Shown here in pieces: positions 1 through 7,751 of a stretch of DNA of 50,476 nt. The stretch covers positions 1 through 50,476 of the forward strand of contig ONIN01000023.1 of the NCBI GenBank assembly GCA_900317905.1, written 5' to 3'. This DNA comes from an uncultured Eubacteriales bacterium. GTDB lineage: Bacteria; Bacillota; Clostridia; Oscillospirales; Oscillospiraceae. Both the position numbers and the translations under genes were made by a program. The notes below the pieces were generated by a model. That model had not been told where the DNA came from, ran no database searches, and saw only the letters and a list, made by a program, of their open reading frames with translations. Within the stretch, counting starts at the first letter, position 1; each line of letters starts with the position of its first letter.

Positions 1-33
1 TGCTATCATGATCATAAAAAGGAGGCGGTTGCT

Positions 34-885
34 TTGGAGCCTGTGAATTACGAAAAGCGCGGATATCTCCTGGAGCATTTCCGCCTGTTTCACCTGTCCT
101 CGGCACTGGAGGAGGACACGGACTTCCACTACCACGAATTTCACAAGCTGGTGTTCTTCCGCTCCGGCGCCGGGCGCTATCTGGTGGAGGGGCGCAGCTA
201 TGTTTTAAGACCCCACGACATCGTTCTGGTGCAGCGGGGCGCCATCCACCGGGCCCAGATCTCCAACGAGGAGACCTACGAGCGGGTGATCCTCTACATC
301 TCCCCGGAGTTTTTAGACCGCATGAGCTCGGAGCAGAGCCCGCTGGACTACTGTTTCACCGCCTCGACCCGGGAAAAGAGCTTCGTCCTGCGGCCGGACT
401 ACGACCGGAGAGAGCGCCTGAACCAGATCCTCAACGCCCTGGAGCGTGCCGAGCAGGGGGAGGATTTCGGCCAGGATCTGCTGGCGCGGGCGCTGCTGGT
501 GCAGCTTCTGGTGGAGCTGGCCAGGGGTGTGGACGCGGAGCACTACCACTACGCCGCCGCCGAAAACACCGACGAGAAGGTGACTGAGATCCTGGAGTAC
601 CTCCACGACCATCTGACGGAGCCCATCTCCATCGACGCCCTGGCGGAGCATTTTTACCTGAGCAAATACTACATGATGCGGCTGTTCCGGGCGCGGACGG
701 GCTTCACCATCCACGCCTATCTCACCGACCAGCGGCTCCATCTGGCAAGGGAACTGATCCAACAGGGCAGCATCGCCACCGACGCCTGCTACCGCTGCGG
801 CTACGGGGATTACAGCGCCTTCTCCCGCGCCTATAAAAAGCGCTTCGGCCAGAGCCCTGGCAGGAGAAGGGAGCAGGCCCCGTGA
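34..885 (+). CDS. AraC-family transcriptional regulator with N-terminal cupin
   Basis: 283 aa. Residues about 25-90 form a cupin-like sensor domain (HYHEFHKLVFF, then RPHDIVLVQRGAIHRA), and residues about 180-280 carry the two helix-turn-helix motifs of AraC/XylS regulators (SIDALAEHFYLSKYYMMRLF; CGYGDYSAFSRAYKKRFGQSP). The start is TTG at 34, placed behind the ribosome site AAAAAGGAGG at 16-25. Proteins of this build usually bind a small ligand, often a sugar, and activate nearby genes; the ligand here cannot be read. Its last codons overlap the GTG start of the transglutaminase-like gene, so the two are probably translated together. The promoter lies left of the window. Confidence 0.9.
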   Translation: MEPVNYEKRGYLLEHFRLFHLSSALEEDTDFHYHEFHKLVFFRSGAGRYLVEGRSYVLRPHDIVLVQRGAIHRAQISNEETYERVILYISPEFLDRMSSEQSPLDYCFTASTREKSFVLRPDYDRRERLNQILNALERAEQGEDFGQDLLARALLVQLLVELARGVDAEHYHYAAAENTDEKVTEILEYLHDHLTEPISIDALAEHFYLSKYYMMRLFRARTGFTIHAYLTDQRLHLARELIQQGSIATDACYRCGYGDYSAFSRAYKKRFGQSPGRRREQAP

Positions 886-1904
886 GCACCTGGCAGTATT
901 ATTATCGCAGGATGCCCCAGCCGCAGCAGGAGATCTACCACCGGCTGCTGGTGGGACTGAAGGAGCTGGCCCCGTCCATCCATATCCCAAAGTGCGACGG
1001 AGAAGTTTTGAGCACTCTGTTCTTCCAGCTCCGGCTGGATCACCCGGAGATCTTCTGGGCGGTGGGCTATTCCTGCCGCAGCTATGTGGGGGCCGAGAGC
1101 TGGGAATTTATCCCGGACTACATGTTCCGAAAGGACAAGGTGAAGGAGCACCAGAAGGCCCTGGCCGCCAGACTGGAGCGTCTGGCCCGCCCGGCGAAGG
1201 ATCTGGACGAGGCGGGGAAGGTGCGGTACATCCACGATTTCATTCTGGAAAACGTCCGGTATGATAAACTGGAAAAGCCCTATTCCCATGAGATCATCGG
1301 CCCCATGACCAACGGCGTGGGCGTCTGCGAGGGGATCGCGAAATCGGTGAAACTCCTCTGCGACGAGCTGGACGTGCCCTGCATGATCCCCATCAGCGAC
1401 CGGGATCGGGCAAACGGGGAGAAGTACCTCCACGCCTGGAATATCGTCCAGCTCGGCGGGAAGTACTACCATCTGGACGCCACCTTCGACAACACCCTGG
1501 CGAAGAAATGCGGCTTCCACCGCTATGACTATTACCTTCTGAACGACGAGAAGATCTTCCGGGATCACCGGGCGCTGCTGTACCCCGCGCCGCAGTGCAG
1601 CGACGGGAAACGGTTCGGCTACTTAGAGCAAAAGCGCTCCTTTACGAAGACCGAGGACGTGCAGAAGCGCATCGACCAGGCCATCAAGAAGAAAAAACCG
1701 GACTACATCTTCCACTGGCGCGGCGGGTATCTGACCCGCGAGACCTTGATGGAGCTCTGCACGCTGATCGAGCAGACCGCCAGAGCCAGAGATGCCGGTG
1801 TGGAGATCCGGGTCAACTGGCCACAGGCCGTCATCTATACGAGGTTCACCCAAAGCGCTCCCATGTCCGTCCAAAACGACGACGCCGGAGAGGACGTCCA
1901 ATAA
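882..1904 (+). CDS. Transglutaminase-like (cysteine protease fold) domain protein
   Basis: 340 aa, starting at GTG 882, which overlaps the AraC stop (GTGA); AAGGGAG lies 8 nt upstream. A transglutaminase-like core is visible: Cys149 in GVGVCEGIAKS, His184 in YLHAWN and Asp199 in YHLDATFD form the expected Cys-His-Asp triad. There is no signal peptide or membrane segment, so it is predicted to be cytoplasmic. Family members act as peptidases, peptide cyclases or amide-bond enzymes; the substrate is unknown. The overlap with an AraC regulator suggests a two-gene unit in which regulator and enzyme levels are linked. The C-terminal 120 residues match no domain I recognise. Confidence 0.85.
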   Translation: MSTWQYYYRRMPQPQQEIYHRLLVGLKELAPSIHIPKCDGEVLSTLFFQLRLDHPEIFWAVGYSCRSYVGAESWEFIPDYMFRKDKVKEHQKALAARLERLARPAKDLDEAGKVRYIHDFILENVRYDKLEKPYSHEIIGPMTNGVGVCEGIAKSVKLLCDELDVPCMIPISDRDRANGEKYLHAWNIVQLGGKYYHLDATFDNTLAKKCGFHRYDYYLLNDEKIFRDHRALLYPAPQCSDGKRFGYLEQKRSFTKTEDVQKRIDQAIKKKKPDYIFHWRGGYLTRETLMELCTLIEQTARARDAGVEIRVNWPQAVIYTRFTQSAPMSVQNDDAGEDVQ

Positions 1905-1910
1905 AAATCA

Positions 1911-1950
1911 CCACAGCCGCCCTGAAATCAGGACGGCTGTGGCTTTGTTT
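1911..1950. terminator. Bidirectional intrinsic terminator
   Basis: Perfect 9-bp stem ccacagccg/cggctgtgg (1911-1919 with 1934-1942) plus an inner cctg/cagg stem. T-rich sequence follows on the plus strand (ctttgttt), and the minus strand reads tgattttta on the other side. It can end both the transglutaminase gene and the converging lipoprotein gene. Confidence 0.8.
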
Positions 1951-1992
1951 GGGGGATTTATATAGGGGAAAGAGAGGAAGGGAGGTATCGTG

Positions 1993-2523
1993 TTACTGCG
2001 CGTTCATGCCGATGAGCTCGCTGATGGTGGAGAGCATGGCGTCGGCGGGGATCACGATGGTGCTGACCACATAGTAGAAGTGGCCGTCCTGGACCCAGCT
2101 TGCGGCGAAGAGCTCAGACTCGCTCATGCCCTTCACGGTGACGGTAATATCGTTCACGGTCACGTCCCCGGCGTAGTCATAGACGGTGTAGTCGCCGCTG
2201 ATGTCGGCCTCGGTCGCGCCCTTGCGGATGGTGAAGGTCTCACCGTCGGCGCCGGTGTACTGCACCTCGATGATATCCTGATCCATGGAGCGGTAGACGA
2301 TCTCATCGTCGGAGAAGAACATCTCCGGGGCCTTGAGGTCGATCTTCGCGTCCTCGCAGGCGGCGTCCAGAGAATCGTGGTCGACCCAGGGATTGCTGAG
2401 ATTGGCGGTGGGGTCGCTCTCCACGTTCACAACGTTGTCCTGCGCGGTATCGGTATTTCTGCTGCAGGCCGCCAGACCCAAAACCAGCACCAGCGTCAGC
2501 AGCAAAGAGAGAATCTTTTTCAT
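1993..2523 (-). CDS. Small lipoprotein of unknown function
   Basis: 176 aa from the ATG at 2523, which has GGAGG 6-7 nt upstream; a start five codons earlier is possible but lacks such a site. A type II signal peptide is clear: MKK, a Leu/Val-rich stretch and the lipobox LAAC with Cys20, so the mature protein should be anchored on the outer face of the membrane. The remaining 155 residues are acidic and contain the pattern VRS..QDIIEVQYTGADGETF, reminiscent of DUF4367-like secreted domains, but I do not recognise the family with certainty. It appears monocistronic, flanked by terminators on both sides. Confidence 0.8.
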   Translation of the reverse strand: MKKILSLLLTLVLVLGLAACSRNTDTAQDNVVNVESDPTANLSNPWVDHDSLDAACEDAKIDLKAPEMFFSDDEIVYRSMDQDIIEVQYTGADGETFTIRKGATEADISGDYTVYDYAGDVTVNDITVTVKGMSESELFAASWVQDGHFYYVVSTIVIPADAMLSTISELIGMNAQ

Positions 2524-2568
2524 GGGTTTGTCCTCCAAAATCTTGGGATTTTTCTGTTTCCACCCATA

Positions 2569-2605
2569 AAAACGACGCGGAACGAAAAAAGTTCCGCGTC
2601 GTTTT
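2569..2605. terminator. Bidirectional intrinsic terminator
   Basis: Perfect 15-bp inverted repeat aaaacgacgcggaac (2569-2583) / gttccgcgtcgtttt (2591-2605) with a 7-nt A-rich loop. On the minus strand it closes the alpha-hydroxyacid oxidase operon. It also insulates the lipoprotein gene. Confidence 0.85.
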
Positions 2606-2632
2606 GCATTTTTCAGATTATTTAAGATTTGT

Positions 2633-3658
2633 TCAAATTTCGAAGAACGTCACGCAGTCGCGGTTGATGTCGCTGAGCTTGTGGACGCCGCACATGGCCA
2701 TGGTATCCTTCAGCTCCGCGCCCAGCTTGTTGACGTAGACCTGCACGCCCTCGGCGCCGCCGCCGTAGACCATGTTCACGAAGGGACGGCCGATGAGCAC
2801 CGCGTCCGCGCCCAGGGCCAGGGCCTTAAAGATGTCGGTGCCGGTGCGGATGCCGCCGTCGGTGAAGATGGTGAGATCGTCGCCCATGGCGTCCTTGATG
2901 GCGGGGAGCACCTCAGCGGTGGCGGGGGTGGAGCCCAGCACGCGGCCGCCGTGGTTGGAGACCACGATGCCCTTGGCGCCGGCCTTGGCGGCCTTCTCGG
3001 CGCCGCGGATGGTCATGACGCCCTTCACCACGAAGGGGAGTCCGGCGTAGTCCGCGATCTCCTTCAGCTCCTCCACGGTCTTGCTGCCTGCGGGCGGCGT
3101 CAGATTCTTCAGGAAGGGGAGGCCGGCCGCGTCGATGTCCATGGCGATGAAGGGGCAGCCGGAGGTCTTGGACTTGTCCAGCTTTTCCTTCACAAGCTCT
3201 GTTGCCCAGGGCTTGATGGTGGGCACGCCCGCGCCGCCCGCGTCCTTGATGGCGGCGATGGCGCCGTCGAAGACCGCGGGGTTCTGGCCGTCACCGGTGA
3301 AGGCCATGATGCCGGCCTCGGCACAGGCGGGAACCAGGATCTGGTTGTAGGCCAGATCGTCATACTTGTCGCCGTAGTGGAGCTTCATGGCGCCCACGGG
3401 AGCGGCGAAGAAGGGGTACTTGTACTGCTTGCCGAAGAGCTCCACGGTGGTGTCCACGGGCACGTTCTCACAGATGGTGTCCATGTTCACGCAGATCTTC
3501 TGCCAGGCCTCGTAGTTCCGCTGGAACACGCTGCCGGGGCCCTTTGCGCCGGGGCCGGGGACGGTGTTGCCGCAGGCCTTGCCGTTACATACGGGGCAGC
3601 CCTTGCAGAAGGGGCCGATGCAGCCTCTCGCGGCCTCGATGATTTCTTTGTAATCCAT
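2633..3658 (-). CDS. FMN-dependent alpha-hydroxyacid oxidase/dehydrogenase-like protein
   Basis: 341 aa TIM-barrel flavoprotein of the lactate oxidase/glycolate oxidase superfamily. The FMN/substrate motif VVSNHGGRVLGS (catalytic His, substrate Arg) and the phosphate-binding FTDGGIRTGTDIFKALALGA followed by IGRPF are present. The N-terminus is unusual for classical lactate oxidase: residues 13-29 carry five Cys (C-x4-C-x2-C-x2-C-x4-C), which could hold a metal or Fe-S centre. Start ATG 3658 has GGAGG 8 nt upstream. It lies 29 bp after a small membrane protein and a PflX-like radical SAM gene on the same strand, so all three probably share a transcript. The substrate is not evident; L-lactate is a guess from the family. 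Confidence 0.85.
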   Translation of the reverse strand: MDYKEIIEAARGCIGPFCKGCPVCNGKACGNTVPGPGAKGPGSVFQRNYEAWQKICVNMDTICENVPVDTTVELFGKQYKYPFFAAPVGAMKLHYGDKYDDLAYNQILVPACAEAGIMAFTGDGQNPAVFDGAIAAIKDAGGAGVPTIKPWATELVKEKLDKSKTSGCPFIAMDIDAAGLPFLKNLTPPAGSKTVEELKEIADYAGLPFVVKGVMTIRGAEKAAKAGAKGIVVSNHGGRVLGSTPATAEVLPAIKDAMGDDLTIFTDGGIRTGTDIFKALALGADAVLIGRPFVNMVYGGGAEGVQVYVNKLGAELKDTMAMCGVHKLSDINRDCVTFFEI

Positions 3659-3687
3659 AGGTCGATACCTCCAAAAAAGTTTTTAAG

Positions 3688-3987
3688 TTATAACAAAAGC
3701 GGTGAGAGTACAATTGCAACAATGGAACCGATGAGATTCGTCCAGCCGATGAAAGCGAGAATAAAATGCGCGGTCTTTTGGGTGGACTTCGGCACGCATC
3801 TGCTCATGATGATGAACAGCACGCCGAGGATCAGGGAAAACCCTGTGACCCGCAGCAGCTCGGGAAAGGTGGTGATCTTCGTCCCGTGACTCTGAATGTG
3901 GGAAAAGGAAAAGCTCTTGGCGAGGACATAGACAATTGCTGCGAGAATGCTGCAGATGATCAGGGTCGTTTTCTGTTTTTTACTCAT
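3688..3987 (-). CDS. Small membrane protein (three predicted TM segments)
   Basis: 99 aa from ATG 3987, which lies inside the last codons of the radical SAM gene (8-nt overlap, ATGAGTAA), an arrangement that suggests translational coupling. An in-frame TTG at 4020 would add 11 residues; neither start has an obvious ribosome site. Three hydrophobic stretches are visible: TLIICSILAAIVYVLA, LLRVTGFSLILGVLFII and IGWTNLIGSIVAIVLSPLLL. I recognise no family. Its tight position between a radical SAM protein and a flavoprotein suggests a membrane partner or an anchor, but that is inference. Confidence 0.65.
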   Translation of the reverse strand: MSKKQKTTLIICSILAAIVYVLAKSFSFSHIQSHGTKITTFPELLRVTGFSLILGVLFIIMSRCVPKSTQKTAHFILAFIGWTNLIGSIVAIVLSPLLL

Positions 3988-4882
3988 CGTTTTTTGATGG
4001 AGAAACTCCCGTTCCGTCAAAGCGCGGGATCATGTCCGTGGTGGCGGCCTCCAGCTCCTGAAAGAAGCCGTTTTCGATGCGGCTTTCCATCAGATGCTCA
4101 TAGACCTGGTCGTTTTCGGCAGGGGAGACCCGCCGCTTCAACTCCGGGAATCTGCTCAGATCCCCCATGGGGGTGTACTGGCTCATGAGACTGAACAGCA
4201 CGTCGTCGGGTTCGAAGTTCTCTGAAACCCAGTCGATGACGTTTTTGCTGTTTTCGATCTGTCCCGGCAGGATCAGATGCCGGATCAGGACACCTCTTTG
4301 CAGCATTCCGTCGTCGTCAAACCGGAACTTTCCGGTCTGCCGAAACATCTCCCGGATCGCCGCGGTGGCTACCTCCGGATAATCCGGCGCGGCGGAATAC
4401 TTCCCGGACAGCGCGCCGTCCAGATACTTCAGATCCGGCAGATATACCTGCACCAGCCCCTCCAGCAGTTTCAGGGTCTCGACCTTCTCATAGCCGGAGG
4501 AATTCCACACCACCGGGATGCCGAGGTTTAATCCATCCAGCGCCTGAACGATCTGGGGCACATAGTGGCTTCCGGTGACGAGATTGATGTTATGCACGCC
4601 CTGATCCCGCAGCTCCAGAAAGATCTCCCTCAGCCTCGGAACTGTGATCTCCACGCCCTGCTTCGCGCGGCTGAGACCGTAGTTCTGGCAGAACACACAC
4701 CGCAGGGTGCAGCCTGTGAAGAACACCGCGCCGCTGCCGTGCTCGCCGGAAATGCAGGGCTCCTCACCAAAATGGGGAGCGGCTCTTGCCACCACGGGAT
4801 CGGCGCCGACGCCGCAAAAACCGCGCTTTCCGGCGTCCCGCTCTGCGCCGCAATTCCTCGGGCAGAGGTAACATTTTGACAA
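3980..4882 (-). CDS. PflX-like radical SAM protein (COG1313 type)
   Basis: 300 aa. The radical SAM 4Fe-4S motif CTLRCVFCQNY is present, preceded by the family's N-terminal Cys cluster CYLCPRNCG..GFCG and by FTGC. This is the pattern of uncharacterised Fe-S proteins related to pyruvate formate-lyase activases. I place the start at TTG 4882, which has TTGAGG 8 nt upstream; an upstream in-frame TTG at 4903 would lie only about 6 nt from the expected transcription start. It heads a three-gene operon with a membrane protein and an FMN flavoprotein. By family analogy it may generate a glycyl radical or modify a partner, but no glycyl-radical enzyme is encoded nearby. Confidence 0.85.
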   Translation of the reverse strand: MSKCYLCPRNCGAERDAGKRGFCGVGADPVVARAAPHFGEEPCISGEHGSGAVFFTGCTLRCVFCQNYGLSRAKQGVEITVPRLREIFLELRDQGVHNINLVTGSHYVPQIVQALDGLNLGIPVVWNSSGYEKVETLKLLEGLVQVYLPDLKYLDGALSGKYSAAPDYPEVATAAIREMFRQTGKFRFDDDGMLQRGVLIRHLILPGQIENSKNVIDWVSENFEPDDVLFSLMSQYTPMGDLSRFPELKRRVSPAENDQVYEHLMESRIENGFFQELEAATTDMIPRFDGTGVSPSKNDE

Positions 4883-4915
4883 CTCTGACACCTCAATCCA
4901 CAATCTCTTGGGTCA

Positions 4916-4944
4916 ATTATAACGGTTTTTGGCACTATGTGCAA
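4916..4944 (-). promoter_or_regulatory. Sigma-A-type promoter for the radical SAM operon
   Basis: Minus strand: TTGCAC (4944-4939), 17-bp spacer, TATAAT (4921-4916). Initiation about 7 nt further on gives a leader of roughly 27 nt to the TTG start at 4882, which supports that start over the upstream one. Confidence 0.65.
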
Positions 4945-4995
4945 TCTTTTACTTTGAAAAAGGGAAAAATTCTATCCCCGTACGAAGGAAATTGA

Positions 4996-5024
4996 TTGAA
5001 ATTTAACTCATTCCGTTATAAAAT
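4996..5024 (+). promoter_or_regulatory. Sigma-A-type promoter for trmL (and possibly the glycolytic genes)
   Basis: TTGAAA (4996-5001), 17-bp spacer, TAAAAT (5019-5024), 44 bp ahead of the trmL start. Confidence 0.6.
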
Positions 5025-5068
5025 AAGCATGGCGCGGAAGGATTTGCCGCGTCGGAGGGAAAGCAGCT

Positions 5069-5557
5069 ATGATCGACATTGTTCTCTTTGAACCGGAGAT
5101 ACCCAACAACACCGGGGCCATCGCCCGCACCTGCGCCTGCACGGGGTCCAGACTCCATCTGATCAAGCCCCTGGGGTTTGACATTTCGGACAAGGCCGTG
5201 AAGCGGGCCGGGCTGGACTACTGGCATCTGGTGGAGGTGCTGGTCTATGAGAACATCGACGAGTATTTCGAGAAAAACGGAGACGACGATCTCTGGCTGC
5301 TGAGCACCAAGGCCAAGTACAGCTACACGGAGGCAGACCTCTCTTCCGAGCACGTTACCCTGATGTTCGGAAAGGAGACCAAGGGGCTTCCCGAGTGGCT
5401 CAGAGAGAAATACGCCGACCGGTGCCTGCGTCTTCCCATGCGGCAGGGGGCCAGAAGCCTGAATCTCTCCAACACCGCCGCCATCCTGACCTACGAGACC
5501 CTGCGACAGCAGAACAAGCTGGAGGGGTTATATCTCGAAACGGCAGGGCAGAATTAA
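5069..5557 (+). CDS. trmL: tRNA (cytidine/uridine-34 2'-O)-methyltransferase TrmL
   Basis: 162 aa, the usual length for this SPOUT-fold enzyme, which uses S-adenosylmethionine to methylate the wobble ribose of tRNA-Leu anticodons. Family signatures are present: LFEPEIPNNTGAIARTCACT at the N-terminus, LMFGKETKGLP, and the knot motif RLPMRQGARSLNLSNTAAI. ATG 5069 follows GGAGGGAAAGCAGCT. It is the first gene of a plus-strand run, and pgk starts 30 bp downstream, so read-through into the glycolytic operon is plausible. Two tRNA-Leu genes (CAA and GAG) occur elsewhere in the window. Confidence 0.93.
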   Translation: MIDIVLFEPEIPNNTGAIARTCACTGSRLHLIKPLGFDISDKAVKRAGLDYWHLVEVLVYENIDEYFEKNGDDDLWLLSTKAKYSYTEADLSSEHVTLMFGKETKGLPEWLREKYADRCLRLPMRQGARSLNLSNTAAILTYETLRQQNKLEGLYLETAGQN

Positions 5558-5587
5558 TTCGTACATTCTTTTTTAGGAGGAAGAACC

Positions 5588-6781
5588 ATGAATTACAACA
5601 AAAAGAGCGTTCTCGATGCCGACCTGAAGGGCAAGAAGGTCCTTCTGCGCTGCGACTTCAACGTCCCCCAGGACAAGGAGACCGGCGCCATCACCAGCGA
5701 CAAGCGCATCGTCGCCGCGCTGCCCACCATCCAGTATCTGCTGGAGCAGGGCGCCGCGGTCATCGCCTGCTCCCACCTGGGCAAGCCGAAGGGCACCTGG
5801 AAGGAGAGCCTGACGCTGGCTCCCGTGGCGGTTCGCCTCAGCGAGCTGCTGGGCCAGGACGTGATTTTTGCCAAGGATATCATCGGTGACGACGCCAAGG
5901 CCAAGGCCGCGGCGCTGCAGCCGGGCCAGATCATGCTGCTGGAGAACCTGCGCTTCGATCCCCGCGAGGAGAAGAACGATCCCGAGTTCGCCAAGGCTCT
6001 GGCCGACATGGCGGAGCTGTTCGTGTCCGACGCCTTCGGCACCGTGCACAGAGCCCACGCCTCCACCGCCGGCGTCGCCGCCTATCTGCCCGCTTATGCC
6101 GGCATGCTGATCGAGAAGGAGCTCTCCATCATGGGCAAGGCCCTGGACGATCCCAAGCGCCCCTTCGTGGCCATCCTGGGCGGCGCCAAGGTCTCCAGCA
6201 AGATCGGCGTCATCAACAATCTGCTGGAAAAGGCCGACACCATCATCATCGGCGGCGGCATGAGCTACACCTTCCAGAAGGCGCTGGGCTACGAGGTGGG
6301 CAACTCCCTCCTGGAAGCCGACTGGCTGCAGTACTCTCTGGACATGATCCAGAAGGCCAAGGACAAGGGCGTGCAGCTGCTCCTGCCTGTGGACACTGTG
6401 GTGGGCAAGGAATTTGCCGCTGACACCGAGAAGCAGACCGTCGCTTCCGACGCGATGCCCGCTGACTGGGAGGGCATGGACATCGGCCCCAAGACCATCG
6501 AGCTGTTCTCCGAGGCCGTGAAGAACGCCGGCACCGTGGTCTGGAACGGCCCCATGGGCGTCTTTGAGTTCCCGGCCTTTGCTGTCGGCACCGAGGCCAT
6601 GGCCAAGGCGCTGGCCGAGTCCGGCGCGGTCACCATCGTGGGCGGCGGCGACAGCGCGGCTGCCGTTGAGAAGCTGGGCTACGCCGACAAGATGACCCAC
6701 ATCTCCACCGGCGGCGGCGCCTCTCTCGAGTTCCTCGAGGGCAAGGAGCTCCCGGGTGTTGCCTGCCTGCAGGACAAGTAA
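5588..6781 (+). CDS. pgk: Phosphoglycerate kinase
   Basis: 397 aa, normal length. It transfers phosphate from 1,3-bisphosphoglycerate to ADP in glycolysis. Diagnostic sequences: [20 protein letters not shown] near the N-terminus, [59 protein letters not shown], the nucleotide-site [10 protein letters not shown] and the C-terminal [32 protein letters not shown]. The start ATG 5588 follows AGGAGG. It opens the lower-glycolysis gene run pgk-tpiA-gpmI-eno; gapA is not in the window. Codon choice is strongly biased to C-ending codons, as expected for a highly expressed gene. Confidence 0.98.
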   Translation: MNYNKKSVLDADLKGKKVLLRCDFNVPQDKETGAITSDKRIVAALPTIQYLLEQGAAVIACSHLGKPKGTWKESLTLAPVAVRLSELLGQDVIFAKDIIGDDAKAKAAALQPGQIMLLENLRFDPREEKNDPEFAKALADMAELFVSDAFGTVHRAHASTAGVAAYLPAYAGMLIEKELSIMGKALDDPKRPFVAILGGAKVSSKIGVINNLLEKADTIIIGGGMSYTFQKALGYEVGNSLLEADWLQYSLDMIQKAKDKGVQLLLPVDTVVGKEFAADTEKQTVASDAMPADWEGMDIGPKTIELFSEAVKNAGTVVWNGPMGVFEFPAFAVGTEAMAKALAESGAVTIVGGGDSAAAVEKLGYADKMTHISTGGGASLEFLEGKELPGVACLQDK

Positions 6782-6788
6782 AGGGAAA

Positions 6789-6940
6789 CGCTGAACGAAT
6801 CGCCGCACCCATCTTGCCGGCATCTTTTCCGCCTGACTTCGCTTCAAAACCTTGAAATACACAAAGTATTCCTGCGTTTTTTCATCTTTGTCAGGCAGAA
6901 AACCTGCTCGACAATCTGTGCACTTCGATTCATTCATCGC
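6789..6940. repeat. Long imperfect palindrome between pgk and tpiA
   Basis: About 150 bp folding on itself almost end to end. The outer arms gctgaacgaatcg (6790-6802) and cgattcattcatcgc (6926-6940) are imperfectly complementary; the middle arms ttttccgcctgac (6825-6837) / gtcaggcagaaaa (6890-6902) match at 12 of 13; the core is aatac-acaaa-gtatt (6856-6870). It fills nearly the whole pgk-tpiA gap. It resembles a small non-autonomous element or an mRNA-processing structure. No other copy is present in this window. Confidence 0.6.
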
Positions 6941-6980
6941 TTCCCAGTAAGCTATCAACTTCAAAAGGAGAGAAAATATT

Positions 6981-7742
6981 ATGAGCAGAAAAACCGTCAT
7001 CGCCGGTAACTGGAAAATGAACAAGCTGGCCAGCGAGGTTCCCGCCTTCGCCTCCGAGCTGAAGGCCGCCATCACCGGCAGCTATGACTGCGACATCGTC
7101 ATCTGCGCCCCCTATCCGCTGATCCCCGCTCTCAACGCCAACAAGGACGTGGTGGGCATGGGCGTCGGCGCCGAGGACGTCTCCGCCTTCGAGAAGGGCG
7201 CCTACACCGGTGAAGTCAGCGTCTCTCAGCTCAAGGAGCTGGGCCCCCAGTACTGCATCGTCGGCCACAGCGAGCGCCGTCAGTACCACAACGAGACCGA
7301 CTCCTCCGTCAACGCCAAGACCAAGGCCCTGCTGGCCAATGGCATCACCCCCATCGTCTGCGTGGGCGAGAGCCTGAAGCAGCGCGAGTGCGGCCTGACC
7401 AAGGACTTCGTCAACAGCCAGGTGGTCGTGGCCTTCTCCGGCATCTCTGCCGAGGACGCCAAGAAGTGCATCATCGCCTATGAGCCCATCTGGGCCATCG
7501 GCACCGGTGTCACCGCCACCAACGAGCAGGCCCAGGAAGCCTGCCATGACATCCGCGCGGAGCTTGCCCGCATCTACGATCAGGAGACTGCCGACAGCAT
7601 CACCATCCAGTACGGCGGCAGCATGAACGCCAAGAACGCGGCCGACCTTCTGGCCCAGCCCGACATCGACGGCGGCCTCATCGGCGGCGCTTCCCTGAAG
7701 CCCGTGGACTTCGCCACCATCATCATGGCGACCGCGAAGTAA
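6981..7742 (+). CDS. tpiA: Triosephosphate isomerase
   Basis: 253 aa, standard length. It interconverts dihydroxyacetone phosphate and glyceraldehyde 3-phosphate. The active-site elements are all present: AGNWKMNK (catalytic Lys), CIVGHSERRQYHNETD (electrophilic His), AYEPIWAIGTG (catalytic Glu, hinge loop) and the phosphate-binding QYGGSMNAKNA and GGLIGGASLKPVDF. ATG 6981 follows AAAGGAGAG. The gene lies 199 bp after pgk, separated by a long palindrome, and only 9 bp before gpmI, so it is translationally close to gpmI. Confidence 0.98.
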   Translation: MSRKTVIAGNWKMNKLASEVPAFASELKAAITGSYDCDIVICAPYPLIPALNANKDVVGMGVGAEDVSAFEKGAYTGEVSVSQLKELGPQYCIVGHSERRQYHNETDSSVNAKTKALLANGITPIVCVGESLKQRECGLTKDFVNSQVVVAFSGISAEDAKKCIIAYEPIWAIGTGVTATNEQAQEACHDIRAELARIYDQETADSITIQYGGSMNAKNAADLLAQPDIDGGLIGGASLKPVDFATIIMATAK

Positions 7743-7751
7743 GGTGCGTCT

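Noticed and set aside
5573-7075. 500-aa minus-strand open frame across pgk and the palindrome
   Set aside because: Antisense to pgk; its start lies inside tpiA. The palindrome explains the unusual segment in the middle.
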